A stretch of 64,000 bases of DNA from Megalonaias nervosa (lineage: Eukaryota; Mollusca; Bivalvia; Unionida; Unionidae): contig JAECUM010001930.1 of assembly GCA_016617855.1 (NCBI GenBank), positions 1 through 64,000 on the forward strand, read 5' to 3'. The translations under genes and the position numbers were made by a program. The notes below the pieces were generated by a model. The model saw nothing but the letters and a program-made list of their open reading frames with translations, ran no database searches and was not told where the DNA came from. Below, one piece after another: positions 12,057 through 23,389 of the stretch (positions are counted from its first letter, which is position 1; each line of letters opens with the position of its first letter).

Positions 12057-12664
12057 TCACATGAACTTCCTGAAAGCCTTGTGAATAGGGACGTAAAGAT
12101 TTGCATCATTTAAGTCAACAATGATTGCAAAATCTTCCTCCTGAATGGCATTCAAAATGCGCCATGGTGTTTCCATTGAGAACCAAAGAGCATGAATGAA
12201 TTGATTGAGGGTGCTTAAGTCGATGACTGGGTGCAGAGTGCTGTTTGCCTTTGGGACCAAGAAAAGTCTGGAATAAAATCCTGGGGAATTTATATTTAGA
12301 ATGATTTCTACCACCCTTTCTGGAGAAAGTCCTTTATTTTCTCCCTGCAAGGTGGTGGCATTGAATGAGTCTGGTGGAATGTTTGTAGCTGATGGGACTC
12401 TGTACAGAGAATGAGGTGTTTCAAAAGTGATGAAAAGCTCCTCAGAAACTTCTCATGTCCACTGATCATCATAGTAAACCTTGTCCCATTTGGCAGCAAA
12501 GAATCGAAACATCCTACCGGGATCTGTGATAAAGGTGATGTGGAGATATCATTTTTTGTGAGATGACAGCAGTTGAGTAGAAAACCTTTGGTGTAAACAA
12601 TCACTACTTCTATTTTTTGTCCACTTTGGTTCATGAGAACTGTGGTTTTTGATGGGAAGAACAA
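12057..12664 (-). pseudogene. DIRS copy 2 reverse transcriptase fragment
   Basis: The 12350-12057 frame contains GFYSRLFLVPKANSTLHPVI, then DLSTLNQF, then METPWRILNAIQEEDFAIIV, then DLNDANLYVPIHKAFRKF. These are the fingers and palm motif A of DIRS-type reverse transcriptase. The overlapping frame (12664-12308) supplies the preceding DFLQKGW linker, so a frameshift lies at about 12310-12350. The YxDD motif was not found intact. Confidence 0.82.
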
Positions 12665-14830
12665 TGATAGGACAGCTTGTCAGAGGTTTGTCATCAAGTA
12701 ACGTCCCTTGGTTCCTTTTGTTGATTTCCCAAATTAATATAACCCGTATTGGTGTTGGGGTTGAGGGGCGAGAAAATGTGTTTCCTTTGTGGCTTTTTTG
12801 TGTACTTCATTGATCTGGGTGCTAAAGAGAAGATTTGAGGATGAGGATTGTGATCATAGCTTGGCCTTATGATGATCCTTAAGGAAGCGCATCTGGTTCT
12901 GCCAAATGCTGTGATGGCACTGACTAAAGTATGTTAAACAGCTCTGTTTTAAGACCTGGATCATTCTGGAGACCGACTTCCATGCATACTGTGAAATTTG
13001 GAGTAAGAGAAGATGAGCTCTGTTGCAAGAAAGCCACTGATACCAAGTCCAAAAGAGAGACCATGGCTACTACAATGAATGTCACTGAAAGATGTTTGAT
13101 CCATATGAATGGAGTATGGTTTTGTTATCCCCAAATCTGTGCTGTCCTGGTCAACTGTTGGGGTGTCTAAATGAAAAACTGGTGTATAGCAATAGTAGAC
13201 TCACTGACAAAAATTTGATAGAACACCCTTTTGTGCAAAAGAGAAACAGTTGATGCTGTGATCTTGTAATCAATCATGTAAACAGTTAAAAATGTCTGTG
13301 ATTCTACCAGGCTGCGAAAGTAATTTGAAGTTGGATTCTTCCCTTTTCATGATAAGATCAATAGGTGCTGGAGCCCTGGTCCAGGTGGTTGACAGGATAG
13401 GAGGTGGAGGGCAAAACTCGGGAGGTAAAAGTTGAAAAATTCTTCAATTTACACTCTGACGGCTGAGTCTTCCAGCAACATAGTGCGGTCAAGAAGTGAC
13501 TAAGGTGCCTGACGTGAGGATGATATCTCTTGAATTGCAAGAGAAGGAAATGGCAAAGAGTGTCAAGGTCTGCAACTTACAAAACTTGTGGAGCACCCTG
13601 AAGTAGAAATGGTGATTTCCAATCGTTCACTGATTATAGAGTCCCCTCTACTGACCAAGACTTGAGAGAAATGGGAAGTAACATCTTAAGCTCGGCATCA
13701 TAAATAGAGCATGTTGTGAGGCCATATGTGGGTTAGACTGGTCTCCATAATTGCCTGTATACACCAGGTTCAACAGACTGGACAACAGACTGACTTCTGG
13801 TAACTTATCATGCATGTGTTGAGGTCTTTGTCCCTGAAGATCCCTTATAGCAGGCCCGCTGAAATGGAAAATCACCGTGTTCATAAGGACATCATCTGAG
13901 TCATAAAGATGGGACAAGTTACAGGATGTTTGATCAACGTGACTGGTCCATGCATTCGCTGAGCGAGGGGATACTTTGTTTTGCTTGTTCAGTCACTGAT
14001 CATTAAGAGCTGTAGAGTGGAACCCTGAAGAGGCAAGGCCTAGAGGTATCACCAACAATGAGGAACCCTGTGGTGTTGACATAGGTACCAGGGCTGTCTC
14101 TGTTTGTGTAGATTTCCAGCATTTTTTAACTGGAGAGCCTTTTGTTGATTTATCTCCCTTATTTGCCCAAAAATTCCATCACTGAGGACATGTCAGCATG
14201 TAGGCTTATGGTGTCTTCATCCTTAGTCATGCATTTCTAACATCTTTTTAGCTGAATGCGTTATCTTCCAGGGCTGGATTTTTAAGGTACTGCAGTTCTC
14301 CTAAGTTATTATAATTGGATAACGTATTTAATGAAGGAACAGAGGCAAAAAGCTGCACACTGTATGCAAAAGGTGTCTAGTGTTACTGCAGGTTAGATTG
14401 ATCCCTGAGAGTGCCTGTATATATTGGACATTATTCTCAGGAAGCACCTAGCAGCACTGTGTGGGTTAGACTGATCCATAGGGGTCCATGTATAAACTGG
14501 ATGTTATCTGCAGGAAGTGCTTGTAGCACTTTGTGGGTTAGATGGTTGTATAACTGGATTCTTGGGTCTAAGTTGGGAATCACATGCTTGAAGTGCCTAG
14601 CAGTACTATGCAAGTCAGGACCTGGACAAAGTTCACTGTTTTGGTGACTGATACTGCATGATTGATTGCGGTCAAGGCCAAATGTAATCCAAGGTACATG
14701 GTCAAGTCTGATCATGAAGGAACTGGGCCATCTTGGCTGGCATGACCTTGTCCAGTTAAGGAGGTAGGGATGGAGTATGGGATATTGATCAATATGCAAG
14801 ATGGTAACTGAGGCTGTTGGTACTCTCTAT
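12665..14830 (-). pseudogene. DIRS copy 2 gag-region remnant
   Basis: Upstream of the reverse transcriptase, where gag is expected. Only short minus-strand frames remain (13358-13540, 13648-13917, 14437-14799) and none has a recognised domain. Part of it (14370-14630) is internally repeated. The assignment is positional and by loose resemblance to the corresponding region of copy 3. Confidence 0.45.
14370..14630. repeat. Degenerate ~76-bp tandem repeat
   Basis: About three units sharing gtgtgggttagactgatcc, then a tgtatataytgga stretch, then caggaagcacctagcagcac. A weak related copy lies near 13700-13790. It is within the presumed gag region of DIRS copy 2. Confidence 0.65.
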
Positions 14831-15169
14831 CTTGTTTCCAACTGTTGCAAGCCACATGACAATGTTTTCATTCATCAGTAGCAACACAGGCAAACAATAT
14901 AAAATTATGCTGAAGTCATACAGCTTGAAAAATTTCAGGGTCCCTATGCATATTTCCCCATTTTAAGAAAACAGATCAGGTGAACACAATACATCATCTT
15001 ATTCAATGCATGCCACATTCACTACGATCTGTTTGCATTTCCAAAATAAGGATGCAATGTCCTTATATGGCACACAAAATAACAAGGCTGAAAATGGAAA
15101 TAGCTATTAGATTAAATATTATGGCAAACGATCCCAAAGAAAACATCAGATGAAGTAGGTACAAAAATC

Positions 15170-15317
15170 CATGAAGTTGGGGTACTAATATCAGTACCAG
15201 TACCTTCATGAAGTTGGGGTACTAATATCAGTACCAGTACCTTCATGAAGTTGGGGTACTAATATCAGTACCAGTACCTTCATGAAGTTGGGGTACTAAT
15301 ATCAGTACCAGTACCTT
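15170..15317. repeat. 37-bp minisatellite with palindromic core, 4 units
   Basis: Four nearly identical 37-bp units starting at 15170, 15207, 15244 and 15281. Each contains ggtactaatatcagtacc, which is nearly its own reverse complement, followed by agtacc. The near-identity of units suggests recent expansion. Confidence 0.93.
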
Positions 15318-15675
15318 CTGTGAGTCCTACAAGAATGGTGATAAACAATGCACTTAAATTTAGGTCAGAAAATCTGCCTGTGCAGTAAATTTATTTTACT
15401 TATTTCAGCAAGTAGAATATAAAATCAGTTACAATAGCAATACAGGCAAATGATAAACTATTAGGTATACAAGACTGAAGTCATACAGGTTGGAGAAATA
15501 GTATGATCCCAATGCATTTTTCCCCGTTTTAAGAACACAGATCTGTGAACATGCTGTATCATTTTAATCAATACTTTTTAATTCCCTCTTGCTTAATCCA
15601 AATGGGGTATAATGAAGTTATGGATAAAATTTCCAAGTACTAAACATTTGCCACTTAATCTCTGCAGGCCATAAA

Positions 15676-16065
15676 TGGTAGTTTTAGGTGGCTAATTCTC
15701 TTTGACTAATATTAATTCTGACACTTTACTATGAACAGAATGGTAATTTTAGGTGACCAATTCTCTCTGACTAATATTAATTCTGACACTTTACTATGAA
15801 CAGAATGGTAATTTTAGGTGGCCAATTCTCTTTGACAAATATTAATTCTGACACTTTACTATGAACAGAATGGTAATTTTAGGTGGCTAATTCTCTCTGA
15901 CAAATATTAATTCTGACACTTTACTATGAACAGAACGGTAACTTTAGGTGGCTAATTCTCTTTGACAAATATTAATTCTGACACTTTACTATGAACAGAA
16001 TGGTAATTTTAGGTGGCTAATTCTCTTTGACAAATATTAATTCTGACACTTTACTATGAACAGAA
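15676..16065. repeat. 65-bp minisatellite, exactly 6 units
   Basis: Units start at 15676, 15741, 15806, 15871, 15936 and 16001. The core reads taggtggctaattctctttg, then acaaatattaattctgacac, then tttactatgaacagaa. It ends about 235 bp from a glucose-transporter exon, on the downstream intron side. Confidence 0.95.
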
Positions 16066-16299
16066 CATAGTGATCTTAAAATGAGTATGTACATTATTAT
16101 CTCTGATGATGGGGGAGAGGTACCTGTGAAACGAATTTGTCAAAAAGTTGTAGATGGGCTTATTATCAGAGAATGATACTTTTATAGTAAATATTATTTT
16201 AAAAACAACATATGGAGGTGTGTGTGAAATAGGGGTATACACTGCATCACAAAGAATGACATTATTATTGGTTAAATATGGTACACGTTAATGACCTAC

Positions 16300-16470
16300 C
16301 CACATCAAATTGCCACAAATTAGGCGATCCCAGCACTGCATCCAATCCCAAAACTTGTGATGTCAATACTCCAAAGCAGACGGCAAGCTGATTAAATGTT
16401 CCACACATTCCCCGGAGAGAGACAGGTGCAATTTCTGACAGATACAGGGGGGCAATTCCAGTGCCAATCC
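16300..16470 (-). CDS. Glucose transporter (SLC2A/GLUT) exon, TM4-TM5
   Basis: A 171-bp exon on the minus strand. The acceptor is ...cttgatgttgtag|GG and the donor is GTGG|gtaggt. It enters with two bases and leaves one, matching both neighbouring exons. The translation contains IGTGIAPLYLSEIAPVSLRG, then MCGTFNQLAVCFGVLTSQVL, then GLDAVLGSPNLWQFDV. The E..P..LRG motif after TM4 and the QL...GVL.SQV.GLD segment of TM5 are hallmarks of class I GLUTs. No stop or frameshift, so the gene looks functional here. From memory, vertebrate SLC2A1 carries this region and the next upstream exon in one exon, so this split would be a lineage difference. Confidence 0.95.
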
Positions 16471-17292
16471 CTACAACATCAAGAATACAACTGCAGTAAT
16501 TTGTGACCTGATAATATGAATAAACTTTTTTAAAATGAGTTAAAAATTTTACTACAAGTTGGAGGTTTTATTCAACAAGCTATAAATGTGAACTACTATG
16601 AAAAGGATATGCAATCCCAAGTGCTATTTTCATAATGTACTGCATATTATTTGCAGCTTCAAACAATTAAAAAGTTTAATTTACAATAATACAGATAATC
16701 TCTATTATTCAAACTCAACTGTAAGTGCCTGTTTTCTAATTGGACATACACAGCTTGTGAAAATGGCCGACTACAATAACTAAGAAACATCTACTACTAA
16801 ACATACTTCAGGACGTGGTAAAGGAAATAAGTGATTTGCATCTACTATCCAAGCTTTGCTAAAATAATAATTTAATTACAACTGTGCAAGGACTAGATAT
16901 ACTTTAGCGTATACAAGAACAGATTCCACTTTGTGAGTAAAGCTCACAATTAAATACTTGACCTATAAGACTTATATACATCTGCAAACAAACTATGACT
17001 TACAAATTTGTGATCTGCAAGAACTGAAAGAAAATGCCAATTGTGCAACAGTTCTTTTGAACCCACATGGAAAAAAGAACATAATAAGGAATATTCCTGA
17101 TAGCGAGGAGACAAGAAGGAGCACAGGGGAAAGATGTCACAAACACAGAAGAAAGGAAAAGACCAGCATGTGGAGAAATTATTAATGACCTATATAGGCA
17201 AGGAATGAATTGAAAAAAAAAATAAACGCATTAAGTAGGCTTATGGAAGGAGTGTACATTATTTATCAAAAAGGAAATAAGCAACTACAAAT
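16471..17292. other. Intronic sequence, nothing recognised
   Basis: AT-rich intron. Small frames at 16598-16783 and 16958-17185 (+) carry no known motif. Confidence 0.5.
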
Positions 17293-17609
17293 GAGTGTGT
17301 GTGATTTGGATTTGTAATGTAGCTTTAAAACATTTTCAGTCATATCGCTATAATGTCTGCAGTGTGGCAGTTTATAGTGATGTCTAGCACTGGGCATCAT
17401 GCCGCAGACATGTAGCACCATGTCCCACCCAGTCACATTATCCTGACACCAGGCCGACCAGTCCTAACACTAACTTCTGAATGCTGAGCACCCAGCGAGG
17501 CAGCTGTTAGTACCATTTTTATGTCTTTGGTATGACTCAGCCGGGGTTCAAACCCATGACCTCCCACATCTGAGGTTGATGCTCTAACCACTAGGCCACC
17601 AGAACGGTC
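17293..17609 (-). mobile_element. tRNA-derived SINE (family B, copy 1)
   Basis: On the minus strand the head at 17609 reads gaccgttctggtggcctagt, then ggttagagcatcaacctcag, with an A box (tggcctagtggttagagc) and a B box (ggtttgaacccc) at tRNA spacing. The body continues about 230 bp to a (tg)n-bearing tail near 17293. A second full copy lies at 59.07-59.39 kb, and fragments at 52.4 and 59.4 kb. Flanking duplications were not resolved. Confidence 0.82.
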
Positions 17610-18086
17610 ATCAAAAGTTCTAACCAGACATATTTGCTGGGATGAACTGGGATGTTCCCACAAATAAAAATCAAGATAACTGAAACCATTCAGGATAATC
17701 TGAGAAGTAATTTTGAGTGTATTAGCTGGAAGAAGAGACTTTAGTCCGATAATTTGGGTTTGACTCTTGGTGGCTGTAATGTTAATCTTGTTTTGTATAA
17801 TTTTTCTACGAATGTAAAATGTGTAAGTTAATACTTAGGTAAAATGCTAAAGTAAATAAAGTTTTTTTTCCAAAGTTAGAGACTGCATTACTTCCTTTGA
17901 TTTAGGTTCATTTCGCTGTTATGTCTGACGTCATTCCAAAATGAACCAATCATCCATTTACTGTCAAAATGAATTCTCCAGGTGAAAATAACTTTTTTTG
18001 TGTGCAGCATATGGTCACTATATAAAATCAAAAACACAGACAATGGAAATTTATTTCTTTTCTATTGCTAAAGAAATAAAGGCATT

Positions 18087-18298
18087 TGGTTTGTTTTTGT
18101 TTTTATGGGTTTAATGCAATTTTTCAGCCAGTGTATCTGCTGGATAAGAACATGTGAAACTCCAAGAAGAACCACTAACCCATGGGAAGCTACTGGCAAG
18201 CTTTCTCACAAACAACCACATTTGCTGAGCTGAGACTTGAACCCATCAGGACAGAGGCTGAGATGTGTAAGTGATCTGTAAAGACAAGCACCCAAAAC
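18087..18298 (-). mobile_element. tRNA-derived SINE (family A, copy 2)
   Basis: Body matches the copy at 595-848: gaagaaccactaacccatgg, gaagctactggcaagctttctc, and the gggtttaatgcaatttttcag tail side. The tRNA-like head at its right end has been tandemly amplified (next entry). Confidence 0.82.
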
Positions 18299-18426
18299 CA
18301 CTCAGCCACCTGGGGCCCCAGGAATAAAGGCACTCAGCCACCCGAGGCCCCAGGAATAAAGGCACTCAGCCACCCGGGGCCCCAGGAATAAAGGCACTCA
18401 GCCACCCGGGGCCACAGGAATAAAGG
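18299..18426. repeat. 32-bp tandem repeat made from a SINE head
   Basis: Four units start at 18299, 18331, 18363 and 18395. Each is cactcagccacccggggccc followed by caggaataaagg. The first 20 bases are the promoter end of the family A SINE (reverse complement ggggcccc...gagtggctgagtg); the last 12 are flanking sequence. The junction of SINE and flank was therefore duplicated as a unit after insertion. Confidence 0.92.
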
Positions 18427-18967
18427 CACAGAAAAAATGGATATACAGATCACACTGTGCAATACCACTGAGCTTTAATAGTTTGTTTATTCAAAATTTT
18501 CTTCCAAACAAATCATCAAAAAACTTACACTCAATGACAGATTAATGATGACTTACATCTTTTAGCCAATGATAAGGGAAAATATAAGAATATTGAAAAG
18601 GTAGTTGCATTTTATTGGGTACAGAAATTAAAATTGAAAGGACCGGATTTCAGAGTAAAGCACATTTCTTTCTTCGAAGTATTTACCTGATGATCATATA
18701 TCAAGAGTATATCCACTACCATGCAAAGCCAGCACAACCAACTAAGTAAGACAATGACCTGCAGCTTCTGACTTGAATTAGCAAAACAAGTGCTAATTGG
18801 TCATTTGTTTGGCTATGTGAAACTCTGATCAGAAGAGTCACCCATTTGGATATAGGGATTTATGCCAAATCCAACTGATCATCACTAATTCTGGAGCAGA
18901 TGTGTATTCTCTTCCTTGGCTGTAACTGCAGGGAGGACTTGGCAGGGTGCAGGTGACACTCACTATA
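18427..18967. other. Intronic sequence, nothing recognised
   Basis: Spacer between the SINE-head array and a TIR element. No gene, RNA or repeat boundary seen. Confidence 0.45.
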
Positions 18968-20626
18968 CAGTAAAAACTGTTATGAGTGACCTCTGCTATC
19001 AGCGACCACCAGCCATTTCTGACCACAATCGTAATGCACGGATCGATTTTATTATACAAACACTCTGTCATGAGCAACCACCTGCTGAATACAACCAGTG
19101 ACTGCGATGTCTTGGCAAAATATGCATTTTGACACTGCTATGAACAACTGCATCTAAAAAACGAGAACAAACTCCACCGACTTTTATTCAATCCCTGTAA
19201 CAATGACAGCTCATACTGTTCTAAAAAAAAAATAGGCTAGCTACTGATATCTGAAACATGGTAGGTATGCTTATTGTATTTATAGTTTCTGTTGTAAACC
19301 AGACTAAAGTACATGAAGATTATTCCTAGTCTGGTTTAGTGCGTTGTATGTTCTATGCATTGTTCTCCGCTATTAGAATATGGGGAGAGCAATGCAGGGA
19401 GCATATGAAGCAGGGAACCAGGCTAATTATTCCCACACTTAGCCTGCTTCCCGGCCTTAGTAGATCATATGTATGAGTAGGACCCAGCATCCCTATGAAT
19501 GAATGTATAGCGAGAACATAGACGGACACCAATGACCTATATGTAATCAATTGTTACAATGACCACTTGATTAGTAATGATTGTTTTGATCAAAAACAAA
19601 TATGAAAAGAATTTTAAAAAAAAGGGTTGTGTCTACCAGTGATAGATGATACAGTCCATAAACCAGGCTAATGTACATGTCATGAATTGCCATTTTAGTG
19701 CCGAAATTGAAGCAGTGGTCACGTATATTGTCTTTAGAGTTAATCCGTATTGCCTGGGGGTGAATAAGGTCATTGTCTATTAAACCAGCAATAGAGAATC
19801 ATTTGCAGGATTCAATTGATAGTGTTCAAGACTTGTGATGTTCGTTGTTTTTTCCCCCCGATGTTAAATGAGTATATCCCAATCACAAAGCTGTCGTCTA
19901 TTCAAGTTGGAGTGACCAGGTTACACACTTTGTTTATAGAGTTAATCCTTGTATGTCTTCTTTGGATGAAGCCATTGACTTTTGTCTCTGTGCCAATGGT
20001 TCTGTTTCTGGATGAGATAATTGTTTCTTTTTATTTCGTTAATTGGAAGATATGCAATGCACAGGTATAGACTTTTCATATTTTCCTAAAGCCCAGTCAA
20101 AACCATCTTTACGTTCAGTATTACAACTGAGCACTAATAATGTTAACACCTAGAACCTTAATAATAATAGATGAACCTCCAACTAAAAAGAGACAAATTT
20201 TAAGGCTGGAGAAAATAATTACTGTAACTGAAAAAAGTGATAAAGAGCAGACCACTCGCAAAAAAGCAGTTTAAACATTGGTAAACAGATTTGGGATGTT
20301 ACAAAGGAAAAGGAGTACATCAGAAATGATTTCATATCCAAAAATATGTGATCTTCAAATGCAAATGTGATTTCATTTTTAATGATGATATATATCTTTA
20401 TTGCTATATAATTTTGTTTTTAGATGAATGTATACAACATTTTAGCAAGAACTATTAATAAAAATTAGAATATATGTATAGTGATTGTGGTTGTTTTTCT
20501 TTAAATTGTTCTGAAACTGGACCTTGGAAACTGGCCTTTTTGTACAACCTGCATTGAGAGACCACCTGTCCTGAGAGACTGCTTTTTGTTCGCAGATGGG
20601 ATGGTCTCTCGTAACAGGTTTTATTG
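18968..20626. mobile_element. Non-autonomous pogo/Tigger-like element with TIRs
   Basis: The left end CAGTAAAAACTGTTATGAGT is mirrored by the reverse complement of the right end, CAATAAAACCTGTTACGAGA, and both continue GACC. TA dinucleotides flank it at 18966-18967 and 20627-20628, as expected for Tc1/mariner-pogo insertions. The 1.66 kb interior has no transposase frame; the small ORFs at 19353-19550 (-) and 19816-20070 (+) show no DDE motifs. An internal inverted pair aaaccagact ... agtctggttt sits at about 19297-19338. The TIRs have diverged, so the insertion is old. Confidence 0.72.
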
Positions 20627-20639
20627 TACGCCAATTCTA

Positions 20640-20855
20640 TTTATGTGCTTTCATTTTAATGCTATTTAACTTTCAATCTGCACCACTGTAATCATTTTTA
20701 AGCCATCACTAGAGGCTTGTGCCATGGCTCACAAGTATGTGCATGTGTGCACATCTCATTGCTCACTGAGAGTGCACAGTTACTTTCGATTTATGCCAAA
20801 ACCTCAGGAACACATCTATGGTGTAAATTGAGCATCACCTGTATTATGATGGCTT
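20640..20855 (+). repeat. Dispersed repeat of unknown type (copy 1)
   Basis: About 215 bp that matches 32608-32825 in the same orientation. Shared blocks include atttatgtgctttcatttta, atttatgcca and atctatggtgtaaat. It begins 13 bp after the pogo-like element. No TIR, tRNA-like or coding feature seen. Confidence 0.7.
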
Positions 20856-20874
20856 AAGAATTACTGAAGACACA

Positions 20875-21010
20875 TATTTTACTAAAAAAATTGGTCTCTT
20901 CATAAATTGTACCTGATCATAACATGTTAGGAGAGTAGGTTATAGGAGGAAGGAGTTGCATCCCCTTACCATGGAGTTGGCTAAGTCTCTGGTATCCAAA
21001 CATACATGAA
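20875..21010. mobile_element. Isolated DIRS-terminus-like fragment
   Basis: The segment ttggtctcttcataaattgt, then acctgatcataacatgttag, then gagagtaggttataggagga resembles the low-coordinate end of DIRS copy 1 (4430-4560) and sequence near 21950 in copy 3. It may be a solo terminal repeat. Confidence 0.45.
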
Positions 21011-21077
21011 GTAACTTAAAGTTTTGTTGGAGATGTGAGATATGTTCTGTTTTAAAACTGAACTACACTGAATCTTA

Positions 21078-21299
21078 ATTACCATATATACTCACCTATA
21101 AGTCAAGTCCAACTGCAAACTGCACAGACCCAGATCTGTAGCATAATATGCCAGCATATCTGGGTCTGTACAGTTTGTTAGGAGTAATCAGTAGAACAAG
21201 CAACACAGACCCTAGTCAGCAGGCACATTATGGTAAGGCAGACAAGGATCTCTGTTCTTTGCAGTTTAACTCAACTTATAAGCAAGTGTATACGGTAAT
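21078..21299. mobile_element. MITE-like element with TIRs (copy 1)
   Basis: 222 bp. The left end attaccatatatactcacct is mirrored by the reverse complement of the right end, attaccgtatacacttgctt; the inverted match runs about 28 bp through 'tataagt'. No coding capacity. A second copy with the same termini lies at 47351-47544. Its right end is only 14 bp from a glucose-transporter exon, on that exon's donor side. Confidence 0.8.
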
Positions 21300-21313
21300 A
21301 TATGATGCATTAC

Positions 21314-21438
21314 CTGCACTGAGTCCAATGATGAACCTCCCTAAAATCAGCATTTCATAGGACTTGGCATACTTGGAAGAAAACATGACCAGGACTCCAA
21401 TTGTAGTTAGGAGATTATTTCTCAGCAGAGCCCCTCGT
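21314..21438 (-). CDS. Glucose transporter (SLC2A/GLUT) exon, TM3
   Basis: A 125-bp exon. The acceptor is ...ggtttctttcag|A and the donor is GCAG|gtaatg. It completes the split arginine codon left by exon 30405-30565 (FGR-R), then reads GALLRNNLLTTIGVLVMFSS, then KYAKSYEMLILGRFIIGLSA, and ends in a split glycine. The GRR loop between TM2 and TM3 and the EMLILGRFIIG block (TM4 entry) are conserved GLUT signatures. No defect seen. A MITE lies just inside the downstream intron. Confidence 0.95.
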
Positions 21439-22479
21439 CTGAAAGAAACCATAAGGAGGTAAAGTATTTTTGATACTGAGACAAAATTCAAGTGGTATTT
21501 ATTTTTGTAAAAAGCAAATGACCTTCTCACATGTACGGATGGTTTACTGACAACAGAATATCATCAATAACTAAAAATAGGTTAAAAAGCACAGCATCTT
21601 AAAGAAACAATAATGTAAGTTAAAATGGATATTTATTAAGCATCTCAAAAGAAAGAATTTTACATACAGTTGCCATGAAAGTAAATTTTTTAGTAAATTA
21701 TGTTTCTACCGGAATCCCTGATTACATTAACATTAGGAATATAAGCCCTACTACCTCCAGAATCCAGCCCTCCCAAAGACAAAAATTCATCTTTCTGTCT
21801 ATAATATATAAAGGGCAATAACTCTTACTATGTCCCTATTGACACCTATACAGTTTAAACTGAGTGGAACATTGTGCAAATGGATGCTTGCATTGCGGAG
21901 CGACTAGGAGGGTATTAAAGTCATGTGATCAGGTAAGTATTATAGGAGAAACATAATTAACTAAAAAATTTGCTTTCTCATTCAAATACATTTTCCGATA
22001 ACATTTGTGGAATACATAAGTAACAGGCAGAGGGAATGTTGAGCATTAAACCAGGGGAGAATATTGGATTCCCATATCAAGGTTAACCCTAATTGTCAGC
22101 AGCACAAATGGAGTCAATGTGGATTATGTCTTGAAAGAAGAAATAATAAGATCTTCATACCACATGAAATTTTCAGGCAAATCCAGCAAAAGCTGCACAG
22201 GGCATTCATCCTGAGATTGTGTTGATGTCAAATGGGTATGGTAGCCACTTCTGTGACTGAAACTGGCTTTACCAGATCCAGAATGTGTCATTGTGGAGCC
22301 AAGTCTTGAAGATTAAAAACTCTAGAAGGTTGACTGTGCATGCAGACTGCCTCGATAATATCTTTGATAGAAATATTACAGTCAAAGGCAAGACTTGTGA
22401 TATTGCTTTTATTTCAAGAGCAGAGATCTTCATGAGGTGAATCTGTTCTAGCAGTAAGTCAAAGTACACCATATGTATT

Positions 22480-22860
22480 ATATCCACTTCAGCCATGCTG
22501 AGAGGCTTGAGGGTTTATGTCTTTTTTTCCAGGCTTAAATGGGAGACAGAGGCATCTTCGAGACCCACAAATTAGCTCAGTTTGCTTCAGGTAAAGTCTG
22601 AGTGCACATAACAGGTCCTGTCTGAAAGCCTCTTGGGATGTGTCAATACAGGAGAGAGGATAAATGGTGATTTTTTGATTGCCCACTGATGGCAACCTAT
22701 TCTTGGCAATGAAACCTGGTTGCACCATATGGGACATTGGCCATCTGATTGAAACTGGAGGTTGGCTAGGTCAACAGAGAGGGCATGGAATTCAATGACT
22801 GTACATGCTGAAGCTAACACTATCAGGAAACAGGTTTTGTATGGAAGGAGTTTCGGAGAG
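22480..22860 (-). pseudogene. DIRS copy 3 tyrosine recombinase catalytic region
   Basis: The minus frame near 22820-22587 reads VLASACTVIEFHALSVDLAN, then LPRIGCHQ, then LSDRTCYVHSD. A second frame (22737-22489) follows with LLCALRLYLKQT, then RCLCLPFKPGKKDINPQASQ. This is the DIRS recombinase pattern 'LASGKRRSEIHAL ... C.VRALKWYL.RT ... LF.P...GKKDI.P'. The catalytic arginine of the RSE box is replaced (CTVIE), so it is inactive even before the frameshift. Confidence 0.75.
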
Positions 22861-23389
22861 GTCCTGACTAAAGGCTTAAACTTTGTTCTTTTGTTTAAAT
22901 TTAGCCAAGTCAGAACCCTGTAAAGATTTCACTTAGGGAACAAGGTGAGTGATTTAGGCCTATGTAAGTCAAAGTTGGAAAACAAATCAGAGAGGTCTTT
23001 GTTATTACCAAGATCCTCTCTAACATGATGATGGAATGTGTCCAATATCATAGAATGGCAGCTTTAATAGTAAACAGAGCCAACTTTTGTCCTTGTACAG
23101 CCCAAGAAAAAAGTCAGCTACTTGTGAGATAAAGGCACTGAAAGGGACAATGTTTCTGACTTTGTGCCAATCCCTGAAAATGCACCACTTCCATTCATAG
23201 GCCTTTAAAGTGGAGGGCTGTCCAGCCCGTGCAATTCATTTCATGACTGAAGGTTTGAACTGTTTTGCCCAAAGGTTGTCCTGACAAGAGTCAAACATGA
23301 AGGAGAAAGAATTCTGGGCAAGGGTAGAACATGTGGGTCCGAGGCTGTTTGAGAAGATTTGGCTTGGCCGGAATCTTCCTGGATAAATC

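Larger units (their letters stand above)
9858..14830 (-). mobile_element. DIRS-like retroelement (copy 2, best preserved)
   Basis: Minus-strand element whose domains appear in the order gag region, reverse transcriptase, RNase H, tyrosine recombinase when read from high to low coordinates. That order, and the use of a tyrosine recombinase instead of an integrase, define DIRS-type elements. Every domain is recognisable but broken by frameshifts and stops, so this copy is dead. It lies in the same orientation as the host glucose-transporter gene, in the intron between exons 16300-16470 and 1886-1993. The exact ends are not defined; no split direct repeats or inverted termini could be fixed by eye. 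Confidence 0.8.

Noticed and set aside
14411..14647. Plus-strand frame over the 14.4-kb repeat
   Set aside because: Arises from the degenerate ~76-bp repeat; opposite strand to the DIRS copy it lies in.
17433..17663. 76-codon minus frame (SGGLVVRASTSDVGGHGFEP)
   Set aside because: It is the translation of the family B SINE head, a well-known type of false ORF.
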